64,000 bases of DNA from Brachionus rotundiformis (lineage: Eukaryota; Rotifera; Eurotatoria; Ploima; Brachionidae). Made by a program: the position numbers and the translations under genes. The notes beneath the pieces were generated by a model. The model saw only the letters and a list, made by a program, of their open reading frames with translations. It did not search any database and was not told the origin of the DNA. The stretch is from NCBI GenBank assembly GCA_016802295.1, contig JAESIW010000138.1, forward strand, positions 3,929,085 to 3,993,084, in the 5' to 3' direction. Each line of letters opens with the position of its first letter. Position 1 is the first letter of the stretch. Shown here piece by piece: positions 23,901 to 36,000 of the stretch.

Positions 23901-26900
23901 TTCGAAATAATTCGTGAGCTCAAGGTGGCAGCCCAAAGTGATACCCATTTAAAACATGTATCTAGTCTATTTACATTACGTAAACTTATTCGTATGTGCA
24001 AAAAAATAGAAAAGTATCCAAACATAAACTTAAAAGAGGAGATACTTAACTCTTGTCTGTACAAATTTATGCCAAACTTAAACAAGCAAATACTTGATGA
24101 CTTTTTATCCAAGTTTATTTTCGAATCGTCAGAAGCACTTGAAAATTTTGAGATTCCAGTGTCCAATAAACCATCTAATGAAAAGCTTGCCAAAATTCCA
24201 AATGTTGTTTTTTACGAAAATAAGCTTCACTCTAAAATTTTGAAAAATTTGTACCAAGATTTTAGCTTAGGAGAACATTTACTTCTAATTGGAAATCAAG
24301 GAACTGGAAAAAATAAACTAGTAGATAAATTTTTGATGTTGACTCAAACACCAAGGGAGTACCTGCAATTGCATAGAGATACAACTGTCCACTCTTTAAC
24401 TGTTCAGCCATGCATTAAAAATGGAGTGGTATTTTATGAAGACTCTCCATTGGTAAAAGCAATTAAAACTGGTGAAGTATTGGTAATAGATGAGGCTGAC
24501 AAAGCACCTTTACATGTGACAAGTGTTTTGAAGAGTTTGATAGAAAGCGGTGAAATGATACTCAGCGATGGTCGCCGTATTGTAAAGAATCTAAATGGAA
24601 GAAATAGTGAAAAATACATTCAAATGCACCCAAATTTCCGCATGATAATTCTTGCCAATAGACCAGGTTACCCATTCCTGGGTAATGACTTTTTTTCCAT
24701 TTTGGGAGACCTTTTGTCTACTCATCCGATTGATAATCCCGATCCTGATTCTGAAATCCAAATGCTCAGAAACTATGCTCCAAGTCTTGGTGATGATGTA
24801 TTGAAAAAATTAATCTCGGCTTTTGGAACACTAAGACAGATGTCAGATCAAGGCTTGATTTCTTATCCCTACTCAACAAGAGAAATAGTAAATGTAGTAA
24901 AGCATATGGAAAAATATCCAGATGACTCTTTGCCTCAAGTGTTGGCAAACGTTTACGATTTTGACCACTTTGAGGAACAGAATAATTTAAAAGAAACCTT
25001 TAGAGAGGTGATGAACAAACACGGCATTCCAGTTGGAGCATCAAGTCTTTCCATTAGTCTTTCAGAAATTCAAAAACTCCCTGAAATAGTGCCCAATTTA
25101 GACTTGATGGTAAAAAATATAGTACCAAGTTTTGTAGAGGTATCAAAATTTGATCTAAGTGAACCATTTGAAGTTGAAAGTGAAATATTTGAATGTGAGC
25201 ATGCTGAAAAAAGAGCGGATTATTTTTCAGAGCTAAGATCTATTTGGTCACTAGGTGCAAGACAAAAAATGGTATCCGATTTTATGGTAAACGATAAAAA
25301 AGCATATATTGCTGGTGTTAAACCATTAAGTATTATTGAAATTGATTTGGAGAGTAACAAAGCTAAAGAGGTTCTTGTTGGAAATTATTTCAAAGGAGCT
25401 TGGCGCAGCTTTTATCCAAATTTTAAAATAATGAATACTGATTCAGATGTAATTCTCTATGAAGAATCATCAAATCAAGCAATTAAATTAAATTTTGATA
25501 ATTTAACTGGAAGAAAATTGGAATTTACAAAAGGTTTTCTGGGCCAAAAATTTTCAAAATATTTTCAAACTCAAGCGAGTCAAAATAGATTGATTCCGTT
25601 TAATAGCCATATTTTTATCCAATATAAGACTGGATCAAGTGATTTAAGCGTACTTAATTTCGACACAATGGATGAAAAGCGAATTATTATTGATTCAAAT
25701 TTAAGAATTAATAATTTAGCTAAAATCAGTGACCAATGTTTGCTAATTGCTTCATATAACCCAGCTGATATTAGCAATAATATGATAAAGAATGAAAATC
25801 TCAATTATTTTATTTTTGATCTTTTAAATGATCAAATTAATCATATTGGTTCGAATTTATTTGAAAATGATGACACTTTTTTAAGTATGATTAACTTCAA
25901 AAATGAAAAGGCTCATACTGATTTTAAGGTAAAATTTTATTTTTTTATTTGTGATGATATTAAAAGCCAACAAGGAAAAGATATAGGAGAATTTTTAAAA
26001 AGAAAGAGAATCGGATCAAATATTTAAAAAATGTTCAATTTTTCAACAATTTTCTTCCCCTTTTATCATTATAATTACTTATTTTTAGAAAATTAGAGTT
26101 TTTCGAATTTTTCAAAGTTAACTAAAAAATCTATAAAATTAATTTTAGTAAAAAAAAATAAAAATTCATTCATTTATTGCATTGATAATTTAGATTCTTT
26201 TTGTTCAGTGATGCCAAATTACCCAAATATTACAAAATGTATATTTTATAAGACAGAATTTACAAATAAAGTAATGATTTAAGAGAATTTAATTAGTACA
26301 ATTTTTAAAGCTTAATAAAATCATGAAGATTATATGACTTATTTAACATTAATTCTGTAATTTAGATTTAATTATTTAAGTATAACAAAGTTTTATTTCA
26401 TAAATATAATTACACTTTTTATTAATTAAATTTAAAATATATTAGCATAAAAGCCATCTAATCTACAAACACAATTAAAGCTATTTTTAAACTAAATAAT
26501 GAAACCAATTAAATAAAATTGAGCCTAAATTCTTCAAATAATTTTTAAATTACTTGAATGCAAATACAAAAAAATAATTTTTTTTAAACTTTTTATTTTA
26601 GTTACTTTCCAATGAAAGCTTGGCAAATCCATTAATTATTCCGTCTATAAAAGATCACTTCATTCTTTTGTCGGACATTATCGATAATAAACAAAAAAAA
26701 TGGAACTGTCGCCGAGAAATGTCCTTACGCAACAGCAATTCGAAAATAAACAGTCAAGTTCCATTACTAAAATCAATCATAGATATAGAAAAAAAAACTA
26801 TTTTAACTCAAGTGAGTAATGAAAGCCGTCCATCATTAAAAGATTATAGAGAAAATACACTTGGCTTAATTGAAATTATAGATTTACATAATAAAACAGT

Positions 26901-28245
26901 TAAATATCTTCAAGTTCCAAAACCATTTAATTTTTCCAATCTGGATTCTTGGGATCTAAAGTCTGGTCAAAACGAGTCTGAATTTTTATTAGATTGTTCA
27001 AAAGATTATGTATACAGTCTTGATTTTTACGGAAATTTGCATCAATGGGAAGCAGACGAAGCTCAAATTTCATTTTCCTTAGATAAATGGAAAAAAATGG
27101 TTCAATCCTATTCATCCAAATTGAGCCTTGAGTATTTCCAGGAGAGTCCAAACAAGGAATTAAAAGAATTTAATGGCCCAAAGCATGGTAAAATCGATGA
27201 AAAAAATGCACCACATGTAGGAGGAAATACATGGGCTGGAGGTTCTGGTGGATTTGATACCGCCGGACTTGGTGGAGTTGGTGGACCTTATCGCCTGGAT
27301 TCTGGCAATCAAGTATTTCAAGTAAGTGACGAAATGAAACAAAATGTGCCAGAGCACGTGCGCAAAGCTGCTAGAGAAATGGGCGAAAAAGCTTTCAGAG
27401 AGCGTCTCAAAGAGATTAAGATGAGCCCTTATGAGCATGAAATATATACCAAATATTTAAATAATGTAAAGCGTTCAATTCAGCAATTAAGAAATATTCT
27501 TGATAGTTTAGAGGCGAAGAAAAAAGAACGCCAGTGGTTAAAGAATCAGACCCAGGGCGATTTGGATGATGCCAAATTGGTTGAGGCTATAACTGGAGAA
27601 AAAAATGTTTACAAGAGACGAGGAGAAGATCCTAATGCAGACAATTCATTTCAACACGAAAAGCCCAAAAGACTAAAATTGGTTGTCGATGTTAGTGGCA
27701 GTATGTATAGATTTAATGGAGTTGATAACCGTTTAGAACGCGAAATGGAATCGGTTTTGATGGTTATGGAATCTTTTGATGGATATGAAAATAAAATTGT
27801 TTATGACATAGTTGGTCACTCAGGTGACGGATTTAATATTGGTTTTGTTGAAGCTGGTAAAGCACCCAAAAATGAAGCCGAACGACTTCAAGTCTTGCAT
27901 ACTTTGGTCGCTCATTCTCAATTTTGCTCTTCTGGTGATCATACATTTGAGGCTACCAAGCAAGCTATTCAAGATTTGGCGAAAGAAGAGGCTGATGATT
28001 ATTTTGTTGTAGTACTCTCTGATGCTAATTTTGATAGATATGGCCTATCGCCCAGAAATTTCTCACGTATTATGACCGATACAGATCGTAAGGTGAACGT
28101 TTTCTGCCTTTTTATTGGAACTCTAGGAAATCAGGCCATCTATCTGAAAAACAATTTACCAGCAAATAAGGCTTTTATTTGCATGAATACAACTGATATA
28201 CCAAAGATTATGCAGCAAATATTTCAATCGGCTATGCTTGGTTAA
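20979..28245 (+). CDS. VWA8: VWA8, mitochondrial multi-AAA+ ATPase with C-terminal VWA domain
   Basis: Three exons, 20979-22461, 23533-25928 and 26602-28245 (phases 1 and 0), join to 1840 residues; human VWA8 is 1905. The N terminus is basic and Ser/Asn/Arg-rich, fitting a mitochondrial presequence. Dynein-type AAA+ modules follow. The first P-loop is degenerate (Gly94, GSPPGAFRR). The second is canonical at 428-435 (GPTGCGKT). The third reads GNQGTGKNK at 748-756. Conserved VWA8 stretches include LSRDTTESD-like LTRDTTESD, LLENREINLDDG, LDPPLRSRFQAR and HRLKDDTL after the first splice. The C-terminal VWA domain has an intact MIDAS, DVSGS at 1656-1660. VWA8 is a matrix-side ATPase of mitochondria whose substrates are poorly known. 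Intron 1 carries a dispersed repeat. AATAAA at 28257-28262, 12 nt after the stop. Confidence 0.95.
22683..23140 (+). repeat. Dispersed repeat, copy 1, inside VWA8 intron 1
   Basis: From CTCCACTAATGAATTGCTTT to the block around TTTCTCAAAAACACA, this matches in order the reverse complement of about 47113-47613, with small indels. Part of it also matches 46890-47112 directly. It contains a short open frame at 22758-22943, but the other copies do not preserve it, so I treat the unit as non-coding. The family is unknown. Confidence 0.8.
25929..26601. other. VWA8 intron 2 (673 bp)
   Basis: GT at 25929 and AG at 26600-26601. A/T-rich, with no recognisable insertion. Confidence 0.7.
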
Positions 28246-29021
28246 AATTTTAGCTAAATAAATGCTAAATTTATAAGAAAACAAATCAAAAATATTTTAA
28301 TTATATTTTGTTATAGTGAACAAATTTCGGTTAATTTTTGTTTCTAATGAGAATTTTATTTAAATAAAAATCGAAAAATATTTTTTTATTTTATATATTT
28401 ATAAATTTGATTTTGTTTTAATTATAAGAAATTTTTTAGACTAGGAATTTTTATTTTAAAATTAAAATGAAAAGTTTGAATTTGAAGTTGCAGCTTTAAT
28501 TTTCTAAGCAGATATTTATAATCATTTTAATAAAAAAATTCTTGAGCATGTGAACGACTCTTAAAATTAACCTTGAAAAAAATTCATTCAATTTTTAAAT
28601 CAAATAGAATAAATACTATTTATGATATTTATATTAATTTTTCTGTAATGCTTTTATAAAAGACTAATAAGTGTTTAATCATATTAATTTTAAGGTTAAA
28701 TATCTATCATGATAAATAAAAAAACGAAAAAAAAAATATTTAGTTTAAATGAAGTCTTTCTAATAATTGAATTTTCATTTTAAAAATATTTTTTGAAAAG
28801 AAAAACATAATTTCTTTCATTTCATTATTAATATTAGATTCTCAAGTTAATAATAAATTGGTATCAAAGATTATTTAGATTTTCGCTGGCAGTGTGGATT
28901 CCAAAGTTAAAGACATGTTTCAATCAAATCGATAAAGTTTAATCATTCCAAGCAACAAATTTAATTCAACAAATTCAACAAAATTAAGGAATAATAGATC
29001 AAGGAGGTTAAGTAGAGATCT

Positions 29022-29185
29022 TTTAATTGGAACTCTTGGAAATCAGGCCATCTATCTGAATCTGAATTATCTATCTGAAGAACGATTTACCAGCAAATAG
29101 GGCTTTTATTTGCATGAATACAACTGATATACCAAAGATTATGCAGCAAATGTTTCAATCGGCTATGCTTAGTAAAAATTTTAGC
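29022..29185 (+). pseudogene. Duplicated fragment of the VWA8 3' exon
   Basis: This segment repeats the VWA8 end at about 28111-28254 (GGAACTCT-GGAAATCAGGCC through GGCTATGCTT) at roughly 90 percent identity by eye. It has a short internal tandem duplication around TATCTGAA, an early TAG, and continues a few bases into the copied 3' UTR. A shorter, worse copy follows at about 29220-29275 (CTCTAGGAAA, CAATCTGAAGAACAATTTAC). Neither is functional. Confidence 0.85.
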
Positions 29186-29309
29186 TACCAATAAAAGAAT
29201 ATTCTTTTAGAGTTCTTTATATAAAAAACTCTAGGAAAGTAGACAATCAATCTGAAGAACAATTTACAATTAGCCAAGAATTTGTGACTTCCAAACAGCC
29301 AAGAATTGA

Positions 29310-29690
29310 AGCATAAGGCGTCTACACGCCCCTCCATTTTATCTTATCCTTAGCGACAATTTCTGCTTGTCCCCATATGAGTTTGATCTCTTGCAGATCT
29401 CTTTCAACTGTTCTTCTCCAGTACTTGTATTTCCTTTAAGTTTTCAAAATAATGCAACTCCAGGAATTCTATAAGTTGACATTCTCATTACATGACCAAG
29501 CCACTTAAGCCGTCTTCTATGTATAATGTAGTAGATTGGCTAGATATTTTATCTACTGTGCAGCATTTGTAATCGCTTTGGGATAAGACTCGCAGAATTT
29601 TTCGTTAGCAATTGTTATGGAATACTTCAATTTTTTGAAGATCACTATCAATTATTCTCCAGCATTCAGGTCCATAATTGTACATGGTCA
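29310..29690 (-). mobile_element. Degenerate 3' end of a non-LTR retrotransposon reverse transcriptase
   Basis: Read on the minus strand, it gives MYNYGPECWRI, then a stop, RKILRVLSQSD and, in another frame, RRRLKWLGHVMRMSTYRIP followed by ALF. These are the conserved C-terminal blocks of LINE reverse transcriptases (YGSECW, RRL-W-GHV-RM-RIP). In-frame stops and frameshifts show it is dead. Confidence 0.8.
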
Positions 29691-31815
29691 ATTAGATTTT
29701 TTTTTAAAGTTTGACACAATTTTAAAGCTAGAGAGAAAACAAAAAATACAAGACGGAATAACTTGTTCTTAAAAAGGATGTCAAGTGCATTAAATTTGCT
29801 TCCAAGAATTGTGGTAATCGCAAAGAATTTGAATGATTTCAAGTCAAATAATTAGCAACTTAAGAACATGGGATGATATGGTACCTTGTACTAATAAGGC
29901 ACTAATTTATATATTTAATCAAACTAGTATTTGTTATATCTACAAATGATCTTATTTTGTCCAACATAAAAGCTGTTAAGATTAGATAATGATAAAAAGA
30001 GGGATGTTGTGTGAAATTGTGCAATGAAGTTAGCTATTAGACATATCAGACTTTGATCAAATAACAACCAAACTTAAAATAAAAACAATTCAAAATTTAA
30101 AATTACTTTTTTATTAAAAAAAATATTTACATTCAAACTGTTGAAATTACGTCAATCAAACTTTTCTGCAAATATTCTCTTGAGAAAATTAAATTACTAG
30201 TTTCTTTGTTTAATTTATTTTTTATTTTTATTTGATTACTTTTTGGTTATATTATTTTTATTTCTTTAAATAAATATAAAAGCTAATAATTAAACTTTAA
30301 TTTTTTTTTAATTTAAAAAAATCAAAAAATTAATTATATAAAAAAAGTATAAATTAAATAACCTCTAAAGCTAGCCTCATCGATTCAAATATTTATGATA
30401 TATTAGCCACTTACATTGATGAATTTAACTTTTTTCCTTAATAAAAATAATAAACAAACAGCTTTATTAATTTTTGTAAAGCACATTTAGAAGCTCTTCA
30501 AATTATAAAGTCAAAAGTGTTTTTACAGATGATTTGAATTAATAGGTAAGATCTTTTAATCGATAAAAATCCAATTTCAAAAAACAAATAAACTTCCAAT
30601 TCCATTAAAATTGTTTATATATCTTACTCAAGTGGCAAAAGTGTCTCTGAACTTTGTAGACTTCATGTTCTCCAGGCTTGACTAAAATCAGCCGACACCA
30701 TCGAACCGCCCTAATTGAATTGAAACCTTTTTTTTGATAAGCAAAAAGACCCGCTGTTGGCAAACAAATTAAACTTAAGTACTTAATATTAATTTATTTT
30801 TTTAAGGTATTTTGTATTTACCCATAACAGCGGTATCAATATTAATCGATTTTTATTGATTTTCAACACTGATGAACGGCTAAATAGACTTTTAATTGGC
30901 CAAAGTTAATCCATACTGCAAATAATTCCATACGTAATGCAAAATCCCACAACTTCGGTCAGCAACATTTCTGTCATCAAAGAAATATTTGGAAGTTGGT
31001 CCATAAACAGAAGTATAAACTTACAAAACGAATGCAAATGTAAAATTAAAACACCTGTTGAATCCAGTAATCCGATTAGGCTATGTGTGCCTTTAAGACT
31101 TTAAATTCTTAATCTCTATTACTTTATTATTATTATTTTATTGGGTTTAATTAATAGCTAGAATAAACAAATTGCATAATGGATTTGAAAGAAATTTATT
31201 ATAGAAAATCTTATTTTAGATTGTAAATGTTTTATTAAGAAATTTGAGAATTTAAGTTTACCTCTCGGTTTTGCTTCTATTTTGCAAATATTAATTATTA
31301 ATTAATACATTTTTCTTCTCTAAATAAATATTATTTGCATTTTAAATAATTAGAATTCTTAAATATTCAAACACCGCTGCTCGTCGGACTCACAATTAAA
31401 TTTTTACCCCATTTATTAATTCCTTTAAGATCTTAAAATTGTCAAGCATATATACCTGGCCAATTTTTGATTTAAAATATCCTAAAATTGCTTATTTTTT
31501 TACAAATAAAAAAATCACTTTCGAATAGACAAAAATTAATTAAGTGTCTTAATAAGGCATTAATTGCAAATTTTGGGTCACATTTTCAATTTATTAAGAA
31601 AATTAATTTGATACATTAGAATTTTTGAGGTATCTTTTAAAATTTTTATTATTATTTTTGTAAACTAAAAAAAAAGAAAAAAACAAGAATTAAAAAAAAA
31701 CGATTTCAGAAACATTAAAAATAACTCAAATAAATAAATAAATTTCCACAAAAAATAAAAAAAAAAAATTCCAAATTTGATTACACATTAAAGCTTCAAG
31801 TCTCCAAATCGGCCC

Positions 31816-33003
31816 TCAATGTTTGCCAGATGTAGTTGAATTGAACGAGTTTAAACTGTTCAAATTGGCACACATAGCTAGCTGATTCATGTACGGGTTC
31901 GGTTGTGCAAGATTGTTAAACAAGTGATTTTGGTTGACTAAAAATGGTGCCAAAGCGGCAGCAGTAGTTGGATTAAATAAGGCTGCAGTCATTGCTGCTT
32001 GATAGTTGCTCATATTGGCATTGCTATTTTGTGCTTCTTGCTTACTTTTGGCCGGAGCCGGCGGAACTGCGCTCACAATCTGTGGCGGTATGGGCAAATT
32101 TTCCAAACATGGTGGTGTTTTGACTCTTTTGTTTATACTTTTGTTTGAATTTTTTTCCTCTTCATGATTCATCAAGTTGTCTATAGAAAAATTAGACCTG
32201 GTCGAGTCCAACGAAGAGCCAGTGCCAGAAGAGGCTGTAGAATTCAAATTTTTCTCAGTCGATTTATCAGCCTCTTTTTTCGCATGTCGTTTCTTCTTGG
32301 ACTTTTTCTTTTTGAACGAGATCGAGACAGAGGAGTCGAACGATGATACAGAGCTTGAACGAGACCTGAACCTAGAGGAGCTCGTTGAGCTAATTGACGA
32401 GGTACAGACCGAATATTTGTCTTCGTCATTGTCATCGTCAGCTTTTATTCTTTTGGGCATGCACTCGCTCTGTTGGTCATCTTCCTTCATCATCTGTTGC
32501 TTAGGCCTTCTTTTGCGGCGTCTGTAATTTCCATTCTCGAACATTTCCTCACATTTCGAGTCCAAAGTCCAGTAGTTGCCCTTGCCGGGCTTTCCCTTCT
32601 CGCGATTCACCTTGACAAAGCAGTCGTTCAGAGACAGATTGTGCCTAATCGAGTTCTGCCACCCTTGCCTATTCTCGTGATAATAGGGAAATCTTTCCAT
32701 TATGAATTGGTAGATTCCATTCAGTGTTATCTTGTGGTCAGGCGCATTTTTGATCGCCATGGCAATCAGCGCGATGTAGGAATAGGGTGGCTTCTGGTGC
32801 TGGCTAGAAGAGGACTGGTACGGCGAAGAGCAGGAAGATGAACTGGGCGACGCCTTGGGCCCTGTGTTCGACATGTTCAAATATAAATTGCTCATTAGTT
32901 CTGGCGGCTGGTGAGGTGCAGAGGCCGCCAGTGCAGCCATCTGAACTGCGCGGATATAATTTAATTGATACGGGTTAATTCCCATATTTGTGCTATTAGA
33001 CAT
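31816..33003 (-). CDS. FoxL1-like forkhead transcription factor
   Basis: Single exon, 395 residues. The forkhead domain spans about 71-168 (QKPPYSYIALIAMAI through RRRKRRPK). The recognition helix is WQNSIRHNLSLN at 115-126. FoxL1 rather than FoxC, FoxD or FoxI is indicated by TLNGIYQFIMERFPYYHENRQGW, by FVKVNREKGKPGKG and by MFENGNYRRRKRRPK. FSIDNLM at about 272-278 matches the FSID motif found C-terminal to the forkhead in FoxL1 and relatives, a known repressor-type short motif. Between them lie an acidic patch and long serine and lysine tracts (SSSRFRSRSSSVSS, KKKKSKKKR) that look like linker and nuclear-localisation sequence. In other animals FoxL1 acts in mesoderm and visceral muscle; the same role here is inference. 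ATG at 33003 is the first in frame. Confidence 0.9.
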   Translation of the reverse strand: MSNSTNMGINPYQLNYIRAVQMAALAASAPHQPPELMSNLYLNMSNTGPKASPSSSSCSSPYQSSSSQHQKPPYSYIALIAMAIKNAPDHKITLNGIYQFIMERFPYYHENRQGWQNSIRHNLSLNDCFVKVNREKGKPGKGNYWTLDSKCEEMFENGNYRRRKRRPKQQMMKEDDQQSECMPKRIKADDDNDEDKYSVCTSSISSTSSSRFRSRSSSVSSFDSSVSISFKKKKSKKKRHAKKEADKSTEKNLNSTASSGTGSSLDSTRSNFSIDNLMNHEEEKNSNKSINKRVKTPPCLENLPIPPQIVSAVPPAPAKSKQEAQNSNANMSNYQAAMTAALFNPTTAAALAPFLVNQNHLFNNLAQPNPYMNQLAMCANLNSLNSFNSTTSGKH

Positions 33004-36000
33004 TTTTTTTTTCTTTTTGCTTAATTCTAAAATATATTGATTAGAAAAATAAGTTTTAAATATATACTTCTTAGCAAAAAATAAAAAAAATAATTTCTAT
33101 AAAAGATAAACATAAATTTTTATTGGCTGAATTTGTTTATTGGTTTGAGTGTTGATATAAAATATTGTGATTCGTTGGCAATTTTTATATGTCTAACAAA
33201 AAATATTTTTTATTTTTCAAACTGGAATTTTTATTATTAATTTTTCTTTATCCGTAGAAACCAATAAAATATTGTTTTAAAATATATAGTTTCTGATTTA
33301 CCTTATGTTTAAAAAGTATTAGTTTCAGAAATTATTGTTTTAAAGAATTTCAATTTTTTATCGCATTTGTTTATTTTTTTAGCTAATGCAAAATATTGAA
33401 AAATAGAATAATAAAATATTAACTTTTTTTCTAAGTCTTGAAAATTGTTTCCATTTCCAAGGCTTCTGTTAAGAAAATGAATACTCATAAGACTATTAGA
33501 TGTAACACTACACTACTGATAGCCTCAATACGCGACTTATTACAAAAGCAAACACCACTTCAAAATCAGCTCGGACTTTAGTTACTTATTTTTCATACTT
33601 TTTATTAAATTATTAATCTCTGTCTTTACTAATTTTATTTTTAAACGCTAAAATTAGCAAATTTTCTCCCAGTAATTACACTTTAAAAGCTTTTATCTCC
33701 TTACGTCTATTTAATTGTTAAATTTTTACGCTAATTACCTTTTCTCGAGTAATATAATTTTAAATTATCAAAAAAAATACTTCATTAAAAGCATCTATTC
33801 GTATTTTTTAATTTCACAGTTTCATACGGTCTAGAAAGTATTGTAAACCCTCTTGTTTGTGTTAAACCTTCTAAAGAAAATTTATCAACTACTAAATAAC
33901 AGGAAAGTAATTTGAAAAAAAAATTTTAATTTTGCCATCACTTGGTTTAAAAGGCGCTTACCAGTGTAGAAGTTAATCACAATTTTGAATAAAACAGGAA
34001 ATAAAATTTAATACTATTAAACAAATATAAAAATTGTTTACCTATATTTCTTTTTTTAGCAAACCTTTGATCCTAAATAGATGGTAAATGATTGATTTTA
34101 TACCTAAGCTTGGCAATGGCGTCACTTCTCCTTTACTTAATTTGGAACAGTCATGGAACAGGTTGCTTCAATATGTGATAATAAAAAGTGACCCTTGGCT
34201 CGAAATTCTTAACATAAAGATAAGAAAATTTTTTTCTAAAATTTTTCTTCCAAGCTTTAAGAAAATAATAATACAAAATATTAACTTTTTTTATAATTGA
34301 TTTAACAATGAATATAAAAACACCTATGCAAAGCTCTGATTCGTTCAACATGTTCAGTTCCTGATAGAAATATTTAATAAAAAATATTTTCAAAATCGAT
34401 TTTATGTTAACAAATAAATTTGTGAGTTTTTTTTTTATTTTCTTATTTATTGATCGATATTGTTTGAATAGAAAATAATTTTGTTGTAGGGAGAAATGAG
34501 TTTAAAAAATATTGCAAATAATCGAAATAAATAAATACTTTATAAATTTAAATTAAATTGTTATTTCTTGCCTGATTATCAATTAAATAACAAGCTTTAT
34601 TTGTTATTGTTTCAACTAAAATAAACTCGAAATATTTTTCTTGTTCTTTACCCTTCTCTCTCTTTCTCTACGAGAAAGTCTTAAAGTGTTAACTTAATAA
34701 ATAATTAACAAAAATAATATTGAAAGTGAAAATTTTTCTAATCAAATTCAATTTGAGAATTCAGATCTCTTGCGGTACCTTACGGTCTTAGGGTTAGAAT
34801 AAAACTAATAAATTTTTAAAATAACAAAAGCTGAAATCATTCTCGAAACAGATTATTGAAATATTTTAAAATCTAATCAAATTTGTATTTTTTTAATACC
34901 CATTGTTCTATTTCTCAATCAATAAAATAATATTTTTGTTCCTCGGTGATAGGAAATTAGTTTTTTTGTTTTATATGGAGCGTAAAAAAAACACTCCTCG
35001 GAAAAAATTAATCATTCGGTAAATCTCCATTACTTAAAGAAAAAAGTTAATCTAAATTTATTAAAAAAATTTTATTTGACAATTTTTATATTAATAATTA
35101 TAATGAATAGTGACTGTTTATTTTATTTGAGTTGAGAATTCATCATTTATTTAAACAATAACTTTCTTTTGATGACCAAATTCTGTCAAAGTTTGTACAA
35201 TTGGTACAGTTTTGTTTTGTTTTGATAAAAAGTTCATTCTATATAGTTAATTTTTTCCTGGTTACATGTTGTTGACACCAGCATATAGGCATGTCTCAAT
35301 ACTTTTATGCTAAGTTGTATTTAGCTTTTTCCGGGAAAAAAAATTCTCGTTTTAATTTGATACATAGATAAATAGTTGCTAAAGATTCAATTTTTGAAAA
35401 TAACTGGCACTGTTTGTGCCAAGAGCAAGTTGGTGGTGTTCGATCAAATGAAAATCAGGAAAAGAGTTGGTGGATGAAAAAGACTGGAACACCCAAGTTG
35501 CAAGGAAGCGAAATTCAGAAACAAGCTCAGGAGAGTAAACGAATTGAAGGTAAATCAAAATTAATGATATCATGCTCCAAAAGAGACAATAAGAAGTTCA
35601 TTGTTTGAATTTAACATTAATTTTAATCTTGTTCATTAAATGACCAAGTTTTAATATAGATAATTCCAGATTCAAGTTACTTATTAATTTTACCGAGGTT
35701 AAATTCATAAATTTACATGAATTCTTTTTACAGATAAAATTTCTTTTGGAAAAAAGAATGGCTTTTAGCAAGCATTAAAATTCTGTTTCATGTTCGAAAA
35801 ATAAATTTTTGAATAAAAGAACATTCATATGATATTTTTTTCAATAATATTGTCGATTTAACAAATTTCAAACGTTTTTAAATATAATTATACTTTTAAT
35901 ATTTAAAATAGTTTTAATTAGTTTCAATATTTATTTAAAATTTCAATTTAAATTAAAAAAATTTGAATTTTTTCCTCAAAATTGAATAAAAAATACATTT

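Larger units (their letters stand above)
28246..31815. other. Intergenic with VWA8 fragment and LINE remnant
   Basis: 3.6 kb between the VWA8 stop and the FoxL1 gene stop (convergent genes). It contains the broken VWA8 duplicate and a minus-strand LINE remnant, listed separately. The remainder, about 29700-31815, is A/T-rich with no gene recognised. Confidence 0.55.

Noticed and set aside
34088..34300. 70-codon open frame between FoxL1 and WDR81
   Set aside because: Mirrored by an equally long frame on the other strand, no domain, and its second half is A/T-rich low complexity.
35379..35608. Overlapping open frames on both strands
   Set aside because: A WW-containing stretch hints at a retroelement linker, but there is too little to name a family and no splice or neighbour support.
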